Below are positions 6,371 to 12,233 of a stretch of DNA of 14,448 nucleotides, one piece after another (positions within the stretch are counted from its first letter, which is position 1; every line of letters starts with the position of its first letter). Origin of the DNA: JANLIQ01 sp964358205. Lineage in GTDB: Bacteria; Patescibacteriota; UBA1384; 2-12-FULL-50-11. Under the pieces are notes generated by a model. The model made no database searches, was not told the DNA's origin, and saw only the letters and a list, made by a program, of their open reading frames with translations. A program made the position numbers and the translations under genes. The stretch covers positions 1 to 14,448 of the forward strand of contig CAYHNZ010000022.1 of NCBI GenBank assembly GCA_964358205.1, given 5' to 3'.

Positions 6371-6399
6371 TCGACTTCTTCAACCCGTTAAGATAGAAT
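6371..6399 (+). promoter_or_regulatory. def-fmt promoter, leaderless geometry
   Basis: TCGACT (6371-6376, weak -35), 17 bases, TAGAAT (6394-6399), then 8 bases to ATG 6408. No SD precedes the start. Confidence 0.6.
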
Positions 6400-6407
6400 G
6401 ACACAGC

Positions 6408-7763
6408 ATGAAAAAAGTCCGCGTCATCTACGATCCAATTCTCCGTCAGGAAGTTAAGCCGGTGACGGTTTTTGATGACGAACTGAAAAAACTTTCGGAA
6501 GAGATGCTGGCCGTCATGCACAAAAACATCGGTATGGGTCTGGCGGCCAACCAACTCGGGGTTGATAAGGACCTGCTAGTGGTTGAGTACCGCCCCGCCA
6601 AAGATGATAAAGAAACAAAACCGATCGGCCCTCTCGTTCTCTGCAACACCAAAGTGATTAAAACCAGTCAAATCACCGAGACGATGAACGAGGGCTGTTT
6701 GTCGCTGCCGGGTCTAGAGCTACCGGTAACTCGCCCGAGCGGCGTGACCGTTGTCGCCCAAGACTTGACCGGCAAATCCGTGACGCTGAAAGCCAAGGGC
6801 ATACTTTCCCGGATTTTGCAGCACGAAGTTGACCATTTGGACGGAATTTTGTTTACCGATCGGGCAACTGGAGTCAAAAATATCAAGAATTACACTTGGG
6901 CCAAGATCGTCTTTTTTGGCTCCGATCAATTTAGCGCGGTAGTTTTAGAGGGCCTAATTAAGGCCGGTTTGACTGTGACGGCCGTCGTTACCGAAACTGA
7001 CAAACGAGCCGGTCGCGGCGACGAGATTGTCGCGCCACTCATTAAGAAAACTGCCGAAGTCTGTCAGATTGCCGTTGTTCAGCCGGAGACAAAGGACGAA
7101 ATTGTTACGATTTTGCACCAGCTTCAACCAGATTTGATTGTTTTGGCGTCCTACGGCAAAATTTTGCCGGAAGAAGCTCTAGTCATTCCGACATATGGGG
7201 CGCTCAATATTCATCCATCGCTCTTACCGAAATATCGTGGCGCCACTCCAGTCCAATCGGCGATTTTAGCGGGCGAGAAAGAGACTGGAGTGACGTTGAT
7301 GAAAATGAACGCCGGAGTTGATACGGGCGAAATTGTTGCCCAGACCAAAATAGGCTTATCAGAGACCGAAACTTTCATAACGCTACGCGACCGACTTTCA
7401 GAGCTAGGTACCAGACTGCTAGTTGGCCAGTTGCCGATCTACCTTTCCGGCCAAGCCAAGCTCCTTCTACAGGGTGGTGATTCAACTCAAACCAAAAAGC
7501 TAGTCAAAGAAATGGGTGAGATTGATTGGACGCATTCAACCGAGACAATCGATCGACAGATTCGCGCCCTTAACCCTTGGCCGGGGACATATACATGGAT
7601 TAACGAAAAAAGATTGAAGATTATAGAAGCCAAAATAATAGCGGGGGGGCTCAAGCTCAAAATTGTTCAGCTCGAAGGCAAGAACCCCACTGCTTGGCCA
7701 GAGTTTGTCCGTGGCTACAAGGAACAGTTGAATAATTGCTCCTGGTACAGTAAAATATCCTAA
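6408..7763 (+). CDS. def-fmt: Fusion of peptide deformylase and methionyl-tRNA formyltransferase
   Basis: One 451-residue frame carries two complete enzymes of the formyl-Met cycle. Residues 1 to about 155 are Def, with GMGLAANQ (42-49), EGCLSLPG (95-102, Cys97) and HEVDHLDG (139-146, His139, Glu140, His143), the metal ligands and catalytic Glu. Residues from about 164 on are Fmt: a Rossmann-like start (AKIVFFGSDQFS), GRGDEIVAP, NIHPSLLPKYRGATPVQ (Asn267, His269), GVDTGEIV (Asp305), and a C-terminal tRNA-binding domain (IDWTHSTETIDRQIRALNPWPGTYT). Fmt formylates Met-tRNAfMet and Def deformylates the nascent chain. The linker (about DRATGVKNIKNYTW) has no in-frame ATG or GTG, so separate initiation of Fmt is unlikely. 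The stop TAA overlaps the rpsP start by one base (TAATG). Adjacent def and fmt genes are common; fusion is unusual. Confidence 0.92.
   Translation: MKKVRVIYDPILRQEVKPVTVFDDELKKLSEEMLAVMHKNIGMGLAANQLGVDKDLLVVEYRPAKDDKETKPIGPLVLCNTKVIKTSQITETMNEGCLSLPGLELPVTRPSGVTVVAQDLTGKSVTLKAKGILSRILQHEVDHLDGILFTDRATGVKNIKNYTWAKIVFFGSDQFSAVVLEGLIKAGLTVTAVVTETDKRAGRGDEIVAPLIKKTAEVCQIAVVQPETKDEIVTILHQLQPDLIVLASYGKILPEEALVIPTYGALNIHPSLLPKYRGATPVQSAILAGEKETGVTLMKMNAGVDTGEIVAQTKIGLSETETFITLRDRLSELGTRLLVGQLPIYLSGQAKLLLQGGDSTQTKKLVKEMGEIDWTHSTETIDRQIRALNPWPGTYTWINEKRLKIIEAKIIAGGLKLKIVQLEGKNPTAWPEFVRGYKEQLNNCSWYSKIS
7728..7756 (+). promoter_or_regulatory. rpsP promoter inside the 3' end of def-fmt
   Basis: TTGAAT (7728-7733), 17 bases, TAAAAT (7751-7756), then 6 bases to ATG 7763. 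The predicted start of transcription is the A of the ATG. Confidence 0.65.
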
Positions 7764-8335
7764 TGTTAGTCATCAGACTCAAACGAATCGGCAAAAAGAA
7801 CAAACCATCCTACCGCATTGTTGTGGCCGAACATTCCAATGCTGTTAACGGCCCGTTTGCTGAAGATTTGGGTTTCTACAACCCTCACACCAAGACCATC
7901 TCGATCGATAAAGATGCCGTCATTGGCTGGATGAACAAAGGCGCCAAGCCGTCAAACACCGTTGCCCGTTTACTGGAAAAAGAAAAGATTACACATAAAT
8001 CTGTCGTGGTGATTCAGTACCACAAAGCTTCGAAGAAAAAAGAAGCTGAAACTAAGCCGATGGCGCCAAAAGTCGAAGTCGCTGAAACGCCTGACTCGCC
8101 AACAGAAGTAACTCAACCGACCGAAGTCGCCGCTGGATCAACCAAAAATTCAGAAGAGGTCATCGAGGAGGCTCCAACCGAAGTACGAGAGGAAGCTGTC
8201 GCAACAGCAGAAGAAACCCCAGCCGACTTGCCCGCCGTAGCTTTAGCGGAGGAGGGAGCACCTACCGAATCCATTGAATCGGTCAAAGACCAATCCGATA
8301 AGACCCCAGAAACTCCCGAAGAGTCGGTCGCCTAG
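7763..8335 (+). CDS. rpsP: 30S ribosomal protein S16 with long acidic tail
   Basis: S16 is a small-subunit protein that binds 16S rRNA early in assembly. Residues 1 to about 85 are a full S16: MLVIRLKRIGKKNKPSYRIV, then GPFAEDLGFYNPHTK and GAKPSNTVARLLEK. Family members usually end near residue 80-95. Here a further 105 or so residues follow, very rich in Glu, Ala, Thr and Pro (EAPTEVREEA, EETPADLPA), with no hydrophobic core and no predicted fold by eye. The start ATG 7763 overlaps the def-fmt stop and also has its own promoter. The usual rpsP-khpA order is kept. Confidence 0.94.
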   Translation: MLVIRLKRIGKKNKPSYRIVVAEHSNAVNGPFAEDLGFYNPHTKTISIDKDAVIGWMNKGAKPSNTVARLLEKEKITHKSVVVIQYHKASKKKEAETKPMAPKVEVAETPDSPTEVTQPTEVAAGSTKNSEEVIEEAPTEVREEAVATAEETPADLPAVALAEEGAPTESIESVKDQSDKTPETPEESVA

Positions 8336-8410
8336 GTTCTTGGATAAAATCTTTACAACTACCACAGTTATTGTTACAAAAATATCAGAATAGAAATTCT
8401 TAAATCCTGA

Positions 8411-8422
8411 AAGGAGCCAATG
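8411..8422 (+). promoter_or_regulatory. Shine-Dalgarno of khpA
   Basis: AAGGAG (8411-8416) lies only 3 bases before ATG 8420, much tighter than the 9-10 bases of rpmI and rplT. It still supports this start. Confidence 0.6.
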
Positions 8423-8851
8423 CCAGCTAACACTGAAATTACCGATCAAGAGTTTGTAGAAAGTATTGTCAAGGCGATTGTTGATCATCCGGACGAAGTG
8501 GTTACCGGCCGAACGCTCGATGAACGGGGAGTATTGATCCAGCTAACAGTCAACCGTGAGGATATGGGTAAAGTCATCGGTCGTGAAGGCCGAACGGCCA
8601 AAGCGATTCGATCGCTCTTACGCGTTTTTGGCGCTCGTAGTGAATCACGGATAAATCTCAAAATTGTTGATCCCGAAGGTGGCAGTGAGGATATTAGGAA
8701 AGAGGGTGGCGAGCCGTCGATATCTGAACCAAAACTAGAGAAACCCGTTACTGTCGCCGAGCCAGAAACGGTCACACCGGTAGTTGAGATCCCCAAAGAA
8801 AAAGCGACTGAAGAAAAACCAACTGAAGAAAAAGCAACCGGCGTTTTCTAA
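8420..8851 (+). CDS. khpA: KH-domain RNA-binding protein KhpA (YlqC) with acidic tail
   Basis: KhpA is a small KH protein that binds RNA, usually as a partner of KhpB, and is encoded between rpsP and rimM-trmD in many bacteria. Residues 8 to about 85 match: TDQEFVESIVKAIVDHPDEV, then NREDMGKVIGREGRTAKAIRSLL with the GxxG loop GREG, then INLKIVDPEG. The family is usually about 75-80 residues. Here a 55-60 residue tail of Glu/Pro/Thr/Lys (VAEPETVTPVVEIPKEKATE) follows, like those on S16 and L25. Downstream is a GGAA-loop hairpin. The expected rimM is not next. Confidence 0.9.
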   Translation: MPANTEITDQEFVESIVKAIVDHPDEVVTGRTLDERGVLIQLTVNREDMGKVIGREGRTAKAIRSLLRVFGARSESRINLKIVDPEGGSEDIRKEGGEPSISEPKLEKPVTVAEPETVTPVVEIPKEKATEEKPTEEKATGVF

Positions 8852-8879
8852 CACAGATTCAAAAATTACTGTTTAAATG

Positions 8880-8907
8880 AATACCACTGGCGGAAGCCGG
8901 TGGTATT
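8880..8907 (+). terminator. GNRA-capped hairpin after khpA
   Basis: AATACCACTGGC (8880-8891) pairs with GCCGGTGGTATT (8896-8907), 12 bp with one G-T pair, capped by GGAA, a GNRA tetraloop. No T-tract follows, so it may be an mRNA-stabilising or 3'-end hairpin instead of a classical terminator. Confidence 0.55.
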
Positions 8908-8919
8908 CCTGCGAAGAAC

Positions 8920-8964
8920 AAAAAGGGGCCGCCTGCTCTGACATTTCTGCCAAGCGTGGCGGCC
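8920..8964 (-). terminator. Intrinsic terminator of the 162-aa minus-strand gene
   Basis: On the minus strand GGCCGCC (8964-8958) and GGCGGCC (8933-8927) pair, followed by CCTTTTTG (A-tract on the plus strand at 8920-8924). The loop is long (24 bases). Confidence 0.65.
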
Positions 8965-8989
8965 GTAACTGGGACTTGAGTCGTTGACT

Positions 8990-9478
8990 CTAAGCAATTC
9001 GTCTTCGCATCAACACCTTTGTCCGGGCGAACCCCGTTGGTATCTCTAGGGTTTTAGCCCGCTCCAAGGTGTCGTCTAAATCGAGTCGGTAACCAGGGTG
9101 GCAGATGGTGAATCTAGCAATCAGCCGATCGTCATTCAACGGGGGCATATCCATGACGATGCTGTTGTCGTAGATCATGTATTCGCCGTTACTGAAGAAG
9201 CCACCGAAGGCGTCGATCGGGCTTTTTGTTCTGAGAAGCACCGGTGGTCGCTTCGAGCGATCAGAGCGGTAGCCGTTTGGCCCTATTTCCCTGCTCCGCC
9301 TGTCGCTGATCGAAGCGTGAAGGGTCACAATTGTTTCCGGCAGAACCTTGCGAACTTCAATTGGCACCTCACAACCGTCGACCTTTGTATAGCCGCGCTT
9401 GAGCAGTGCCAGAAGTTGGTCGGTTGGGAAGGGGACAAATTGGTAATGTTGAGGTTCAAATAGTCTGTTTTTGCTCAC
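8990..9478 (-). CDS. Unrecognised 162-residue protein in the rimM position
   Basis: I do not recognise this protein. From GTG 9478 it begins MSKNRLFEPQHYQFVPFPTD. It is soluble-looking, with no signal or membrane segment. It is rich in Arg, Asp and Pro, with an Arg-rich stretch (SDRRSREIGPNGYRSDRSKR) and a C-terminal basic end (TKVLMRRRIA). A longer frame reaches TTG 9514, but that TTG overlaps the predicted -10 box (9519-9514), so GTG 9478 is preferred. CGAGG (GAGG 5 bases before GTG) gives it an SD. It is divergent from trmD and ends in its own terminator. It may be real and lineage-specific. RimM usually sits between khpA and trmD, but nothing here resembles RimM. Confidence 0.65.
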   Translation of the reverse strand: MSKNRLFEPQHYQFVPFPTDQLLALLKRGYTKVDGCEVPIEVRKVLPETIVTLHASISDRRSREIGPNGYRSDRSKRPPVLLRTKSPIDAFGGFFSNGEYMIYDNSIVMDMPPLNDDRLIARFTICHPGYRLDLDDTLERAKTLEIPTGFARTKVLMRRRIA

Positions 9479-9504
9479 GTTAGCCTCGTAGTGACGACAG
9501 CCAT
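9475..9504 (-). promoter_or_regulatory. Short upstream ORF overlapping the 162-aa gene start
   Basis: ATG 9504 opens a 9-codon frame (MAVVTTRLT) that ends in TGA at 9477-9475, overlapping the GTG start of the downstream gene as GTGA. It begins 9 bases after the -10 box, so it would itself be leaderless, and it contains the SD of the next gene. Translational coupling is inferred. Confidence 0.4.
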
Positions 9505-9513
9505 CACCGGCCA

Positions 9514-9542
9514 ATCCTACCCTACTTACCGACCAAGGTCAA
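9514..9542 (-). promoter_or_regulatory. Promoter of the upstream ORF and 162-aa gene
   Basis: On the minus strand TTGACC (9542-9537), 17 bases, TAGGAT (9519-9514). The -35 TTGACC is identical to the lgt -35. Confidence 0.65.
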
Positions 9543-9582
9543 TCTGTGGGATAGTGTAGGTAATGTTAGATTCTCGAATTGC

Positions 9583-9588
9583 TTTAAT
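9583..9588 (+). promoter_or_regulatory. trmD -10 box, leaderless geometry
   Basis: TTTAAT (9583-9588) is 8 bases before ATG 9597. No -35 is evident at 16-18 bases. Confidence 0.4.
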
Positions 9589-9596
9589 TCTCTGAT

Positions 9597-10235
9597 ATGA
9601 CAATAGATGTCCTAACTCTTTTCCCAGATATGATCGAGCAGGCCTTGTCGCATTCAATCCCGGCGCGAGCCCAAAAAGCCGATCTGGTCGATATTCGAGC
9701 TCACCAGCTTCGGACTTGGGCGATTGATCGGCGTGGCACGGTTGACGACACCCCATACGGCGGCGGACCGGGGATGATTTTAAGGGTTGAGGTGGCGCAT
9801 GCCGCTTTTAGCGCTCTTGATCACGGTCACAAGGCGCACCGGATTATGTTGAGTCCTGATGGCGACCTATTCGACCAGAAAATGGCCGAGCAATTTGCTG
9901 ACAAAAAACGCCTGGTTCTTCTGTGCGGACGCTACGAAGGCTTTGACGCCCGGGTCGAAAAGTATATTGATCAAAAAGTCTCCATCGGCTCATTTGTCTT
10001 ATCGGGCGGAGAATTAGCGGCCTTAACAATCATCGACGCCGTCACTCGTCTTGTTCCCGGGGTATTGGGCAACGCCGAATCGCTCAATGAGGAAACTTTT
10101 GAAGCCGGTTTAACCGAATATCCTCAATACACCCGTCCGGAGAAATACCGCGGTATGATAGTGCCGGAAGTACTCTTGTCTGGTCACCACGCCGAAATCC
10201 AGAAATGGCGCGACGCCCAACGCAAAACGCTATAG
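9597..10235 (+). CDS. trmD: tRNA (guanine-N1)-methyltransferase TrmD, short and with D169E
   Basis: TrmD is a SPOUT-class enzyme that makes m1G37 in tRNAs from SAM. Residues 1-212 show MTIDVLTLFPDM, DDTPYGGGPGM (50-60), LCGRYEGFDARV (109-120), SIGSFVLSGGELAA (129-142), Arg151 (E. coli Arg154), and TEYPQYTRP (173-181). Two departures stand out. The residue at E. coli Asp169, the proposed general base, is Glu166 (NEETFEAGL where E. coli has TEDSFAEGL). Asp135 of E. coli is Ser132. The protein ends after WRDAQRKTL, so most of the C-terminal domain after the conserved GHHAEI-x-KWR segment (about 40 residues in E. coli) is missing. The usual rimM partner upstream and rplS downstream are absent here. 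Confidence 0.93.
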   Translation: MTIDVLTLFPDMIEQALSHSIPARAQKADLVDIRAHQLRTWAIDRRGTVDDTPYGGGPGMILRVEVAHAAFSALDHGHKAHRIMLSPDGDLFDQKMAEQFADKKRLVLLCGRYEGFDARVEKYIDQKVSIGSFVLSGGELAALTIIDAVTRLVPGVLGNAESLNEETFEAGLTEYPQYTRPEKYRGMIVPEVLLSGHHAEIQKWRDAQRKTL

Positions 10236-10349
10236 AATTCTCAATTATCAATTTTCAGTTTTCAATTAAGCATCAATTTGCAATTTCCAAATTTAGTCAT
10301 TATTTCATTGAAAATTTAATGAAAATTAAAAATTTAAAATTGAAAATTA
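10235..10349. repeat. Word-repeat spacer after trmD, inverted arms
   Basis: The left half uses CAATTTTCAGTTTTCAATT-type words (10242-10270) and CAATTTGCAATTTCC. The right half (10308-10349) is the inverse (GAAAATTTAATGAAAATTAA, then AAATTGAAAATT). It can fold into a long imperfect hairpin. A 60-codon open frame crossing it is dismissed as repeat read-through. Confidence 0.55.
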
Positions 10350-10383
10350 CGCAGTTTGCTTATTGGCTGTTGGTTAGACCAGG

Positions 10384-10412
10384 TTGACAGAAACATATTA
10401 TTTACCTACTCT
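10384..10412 (+). promoter_or_regulatory. Promoter of the zinc-ribbon gene, leaderless geometry
   Basis: Consensus -35 TTGACA (10384-10389), 17 bases, TACTCT (10407-10412), 8 bases, ATG 10421. TAAACT at 10412-10417 is an alternative -10 but is too close to the start. Confidence 0.65.
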
Positions 10413-10420
10413 AAACTTAG

Positions 10421-10705
10421 ATGCTCTCTCTTCAAGATGAGATCCGAAAAGCTCAACAAGAACTCACCTGCCCGGTTTGTGGCCGGATGTTTGAATTGCG
10501 CGATATTCATATTCGTGCCTACGAATTCAATAAAGCCGTTGAGCTGTCCGTAACCTGTAGTCGGGGGCATTTTCCGATAATTCTGCTCGTCCCGCTAGCG
10601 CTGAAAGATTTAGTTAATGCTGGACCAATTACCCAGTCAGAACTTAAAATGATCCACTCCGAAGTGGATTCCTTAGAGACCACTCTGGAAAAAGTTTTCA
10701 GTTAG
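10421..10705 (+). CDS. Small zinc-ribbon-like protein, 94 aa
   Basis: I cannot name this protein. It carries a CPVC knuckle (Cys17, Cys20) and a second pair TCSRGH (Cys46, His50), a plausible C3H zinc site across 34 residues. Between them, FELRDIHIRAYEFNKAVELSV alternates hydrophobic and charged residues like the beta strands of a zinc ribbon. The last 30 residues (TQSELKMIHSEVDSLETTLE) look like a helix or coiled coil. There is no DNA-binding or enzymatic motif. It lies between trmD and rplY with a consensus promoter of its own. Confidence 0.75.
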   Translation: MLSLQDEIRKAQQELTCPVCGRMFELRDIHIRAYEFNKAVELSVTCSRGHFPIILLVPLALKDLVNAGPITQSELKMIHSEVDSLETTLEKVFS

Positions 10706-10708
10706 AGG

Positions 10709-10714
10709 TACAAT
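10709..10714 (+). promoter_or_regulatory. Possible -10 of rplY
   Basis: TACAAT (10709-10714) directly follows the previous stop. A weak -35, TGGAAA (10686-10691), stands 17 bases upstream. It would give rplY a leader of about 145 bases. Confidence 0.35.
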
Positions 10715-10727
10715 CTAAAAACTAATG

Positions 10728-10861
10728 CAAAAGTCAAAGTTCAAAAGTCAAAGTTTTGGTGTCGCTTCGCGAAGGTTATTGGGTACTAATACACTTGTTT
10801 CTGGAAGTGGTTTTCAGAAGACAAGCATTAGCCAGTCGCCAGTTGCTAGCAGCCAGTTGCC
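10728..10861. repeat. Composite repeat leader upstream of rplY
   Basis: A perfect tandem duplication of CAAAAGTCAAAGTT occupies 10728-10741 and 10742-10755. It is followed by TCGCTTCGCG (10762-10771), also present at 119-128. A hairpin, CTTGTTTCTG (10794-10803) with CAGAAGACAAG (10815-10825), has one bulge. Two copies of AGCCAGTYGCC lie at 10830-10840 and 10851-10861. There is no SD before the rplY ATG, so if transcription starts near 10720 the start is selected without an SD. Confidence 0.55.
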
Positions 10862-10867
10862 TTAACC

Positions 10868-11575
10868 ATGGAAACAGTGGCCTTAGCCGCCCGCTCGAGA
10901 GAGTTAACCGGCAAAAAAGTTAAGACCCTTCGACTCAAGGGAGAAATTCCCGGTGTTGTTTATGGTCACGGTTTAGACTCGACCCCGATCACTGTTGAAA
11001 AAGTCGCTTTAAAGAAAGCCTATGCCAAAGCCGGTAGTGGTACTCTGGTAGATCTGACAATTGGTGAGCAAAAACCAATTAAAGTTCTTTTTCATGAACC
11101 ACAACTGCATTATCTCAACAGTGAGCCGGTTCACTTCGATCTTTACGCCGTAAAAATGGACGAAGAGATCGAAACAACCATTCCAATTATTTTTGTTGGT
11201 ATTTCACCAGCCGTTGACGAACTCGAAGGTAACTTTATTGCCAACCGCGACGAGCTGACAATTCGCTGTTTGCCGGGCAATCTCATTCCAAACGTTGAAG
11301 TCGACATCTCCATTCTTAAAACTTTTGACGATTCAATTAAGGTTAGTGATATTCAGGTGCCAGAAACTGTCAAAATCCAGGACGAGCCGGAAGAGACCAT
11401 CGCTCTCGTTTCCGCGCCACGAAGTGAGGAAGAACTGGAAGCCGAGCTAGCCGAAGACAAGGCCGCCGAAGTCGCCGCTGTTGGCGCCCTAGGTGAAGAG
11501 CCTGTCGCCGAAGGTGAGGCTACCGCCGATGGCGAGAATCCAACCGAGACTCCAACTGAAGAAAAAACCGAGTAA
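10868..11575 (+). CDS. rplY: 50S ribosomal protein L25/CTC with acidic tail
   Basis: L25 binds 5S rRNA in the large subunit. The product is of the long CTC/TL5 type (235 residues). The 5S-binding domain comes first (about 1-95): ARSRELTGKKVKTLRLKGEI, PGVVYGHG, and the LHYLNSEPVHFDLYAV segment. The C-terminal TL5 domain follows (about 98-185): EIETTIPIIFVGISPAVDE, LTIRCLPGNLIPNVEVDIS. From about residue 190 the chain is an acidic Ala/Glu/Pro/Thr tail (EEELEAELAEDKAAEV, TPTEEKTE). Acidic tails are known in CTC proteins, but this one matches the tails on S16 and KhpA nearby. Confidence 0.94.
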   Translation: METVALAARSRELTGKKVKTLRLKGEIPGVVYGHGLDSTPITVEKVALKKAYAKAGSGTLVDLTIGEQKPIKVLFHEPQLHYLNSEPVHFDLYAVKMDEEIETTIPIIFVGISPAVDELEGNFIANRDELTIRCLPGNLIPNVEVDISILKTFDDSIKVSDIQVPETVKIQDEPEETIALVSAPRSEEELEAELAEDKAAEVAAVGALGEEPVAEGEATADGENPTETPTEEKTE

Positions 11576-11625
11576 TCACCTCTGGTTGTAGGGGGCTAAG
11601 GGGTTGTAATGGATATTCGTATATG

Positions 11626-11649
11626 TTTGTATGAGTATACAAAGGAGGT
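11626..11649 (+). promoter_or_regulatory. Inverted repeat overlapping a strong SD
   Basis: TTTGTAT (11626-11632), GAGT, ATACAAA (11637-11643) is a 7-bp perfect inverted repeat. Its right arm runs into AAAGGAGG (11641-11648), the strong SD of the next gene, 4 bases before ATG 11653. The repeat could be an operator or an RNA hairpin that gates the SD. TTGTAA (11604-11609) with TTGTAT (11627-11632) is a possible 17-spaced promoter. Confidence 0.5.
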
Positions 11650-11652
11650 AAA

Positions 11653-12057
11653 ATGACTGAAGGACTTAGCCCTACACCCGAAGAAGAAGTAAATCGAAGC
11701 GAAGGAGAGTTTGCTAACCCAGAAGCGCAAGCTCATGCTGAAGCCGTGACTACTAACCTCCCGCTGTACGAAGCTTATTATAAGGAGCTTAAAGAAAAGT
11801 ACGAAGAAGTTAGCGAAAAGATCAGAAATCAAAATTTTGGTGACTCTACCGAGGGAAAAATGAATTTAGACTGGGTAGTTTTAAGTATAGAAAGGGACAA
11901 TATACTTAAGGTTGTGAACCAACTTAAGGATGAGGTTGCGGCGATTGAAGGTAAGGATGAGGAGGTACATGACCTTATTAATAATTGGCGCCAAAAACTT
12001 GACCTGCCATTACTCAACGATAGTTCTGTCGAAGCTCCTACCGAAAAGTCCGAGTAA
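11653..12057 (+). CDS. Unrecognised 134-residue acidic coiled-coil-like protein
   Basis: I do not recognise this protein. It is strongly acidic. The N-terminus (LSPTPEEEVNRSEGEF) is disordered-looking. The middle (YKELKEKYEEVSEKIRN and DNILKVVNQLKDEVAAIEG) has heptad-like hydrophobic spacing, suggesting coiled coil. The end (SSVEAPTEKSE) resembles the PTE tails of S16, KhpA and L25. Its SD (AAAGGAGG) is the strongest in the window. Base composition is more AT-rich than its neighbours. Possible roles are adaptor or scaffold, but nothing specific can be said. Confidence 0.75.
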   Translation: MTEGLSPTPEEEVNRSEGEFANPEAQAHAEAVTTNLPLYEAYYKELKEKYEEVSEKIRNQNFGDSTEGKMNLDWVVLSIERDNILKVVNQLKDEVAAIEGKDEEVHDLINNWRQKLDLPLLNDSSVEAPTEKSE

Positions 12058-12089
12058 CATCAGCCATCGGAATTACAAAAAAGCTACAA

Positions 12090-12117
12090 CCGTGCGAATC
12101 TTTCGCCCGGCGGTTTT
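12090..12117 (+). terminator. Possible terminator after the 134-aa gene
   Basis: AACCG (about 12088-12092) and CGGTTTT (about 12110-12116) with inner CGAA/TTCG can form a short GC-rich stem followed by TTTT. It is imperfect, with an asymmetric interior. Confidence 0.35.
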
Positions 12118-12156
12118 CGCTCCTCTTAAGTCCATGATTTTACATCCGCCAACCAT

Positions 12157-12197
12157 ATTACACCTCCGAGGTGTCTACAGGTTCGGTCATGCAAATT
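12157..12197. repeat. 41-base repeat, copy A
   Basis: ATTACACCTCCGAGGTGT, then CTACAGGTTCGGTCATGC and AAATT. The left half is a hairpin (ACACCT, CCG, AGGTGT). It pairs with copy B at 12234-12275, with about 80 percent identity by eye. Confidence 0.6.
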
Positions 12198-12233
12198 ATC
12201 ACCCTTGCCTGAACAGTAATATCTAACCACTGG

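Noticed and set aside
9098..9463. 121-codon plus-strand frame opposite the 162-aa gene
   Set aside because: It is a shadow of the minus-strand gene, with no SD, promoter or recognisable motif, whereas the minus-strand gene has a promoter, SD and terminator.
9479..9514. TTG 9514 as the start of the minus-strand orphan gene
   Set aside because: It lies inside the predicted -10 box, so it would not be in the transcript; GTG 9478 has an SD and a more natural N-terminus.
10205..10387. 60-codon frame overlapping the end of trmD
   Set aside because: It starts inside trmD in another frame and consists mostly of repeat-derived Phe/Ile/Lys residues.
10725..10865. 46-codon ATG frame preceded by TACAAT upstream of rplY
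   Set aside because: The product is low-complexity repeat translation (MQKSKFKSQSFG) and is better explained as a leader; it cannot be excluded as a leader peptide.
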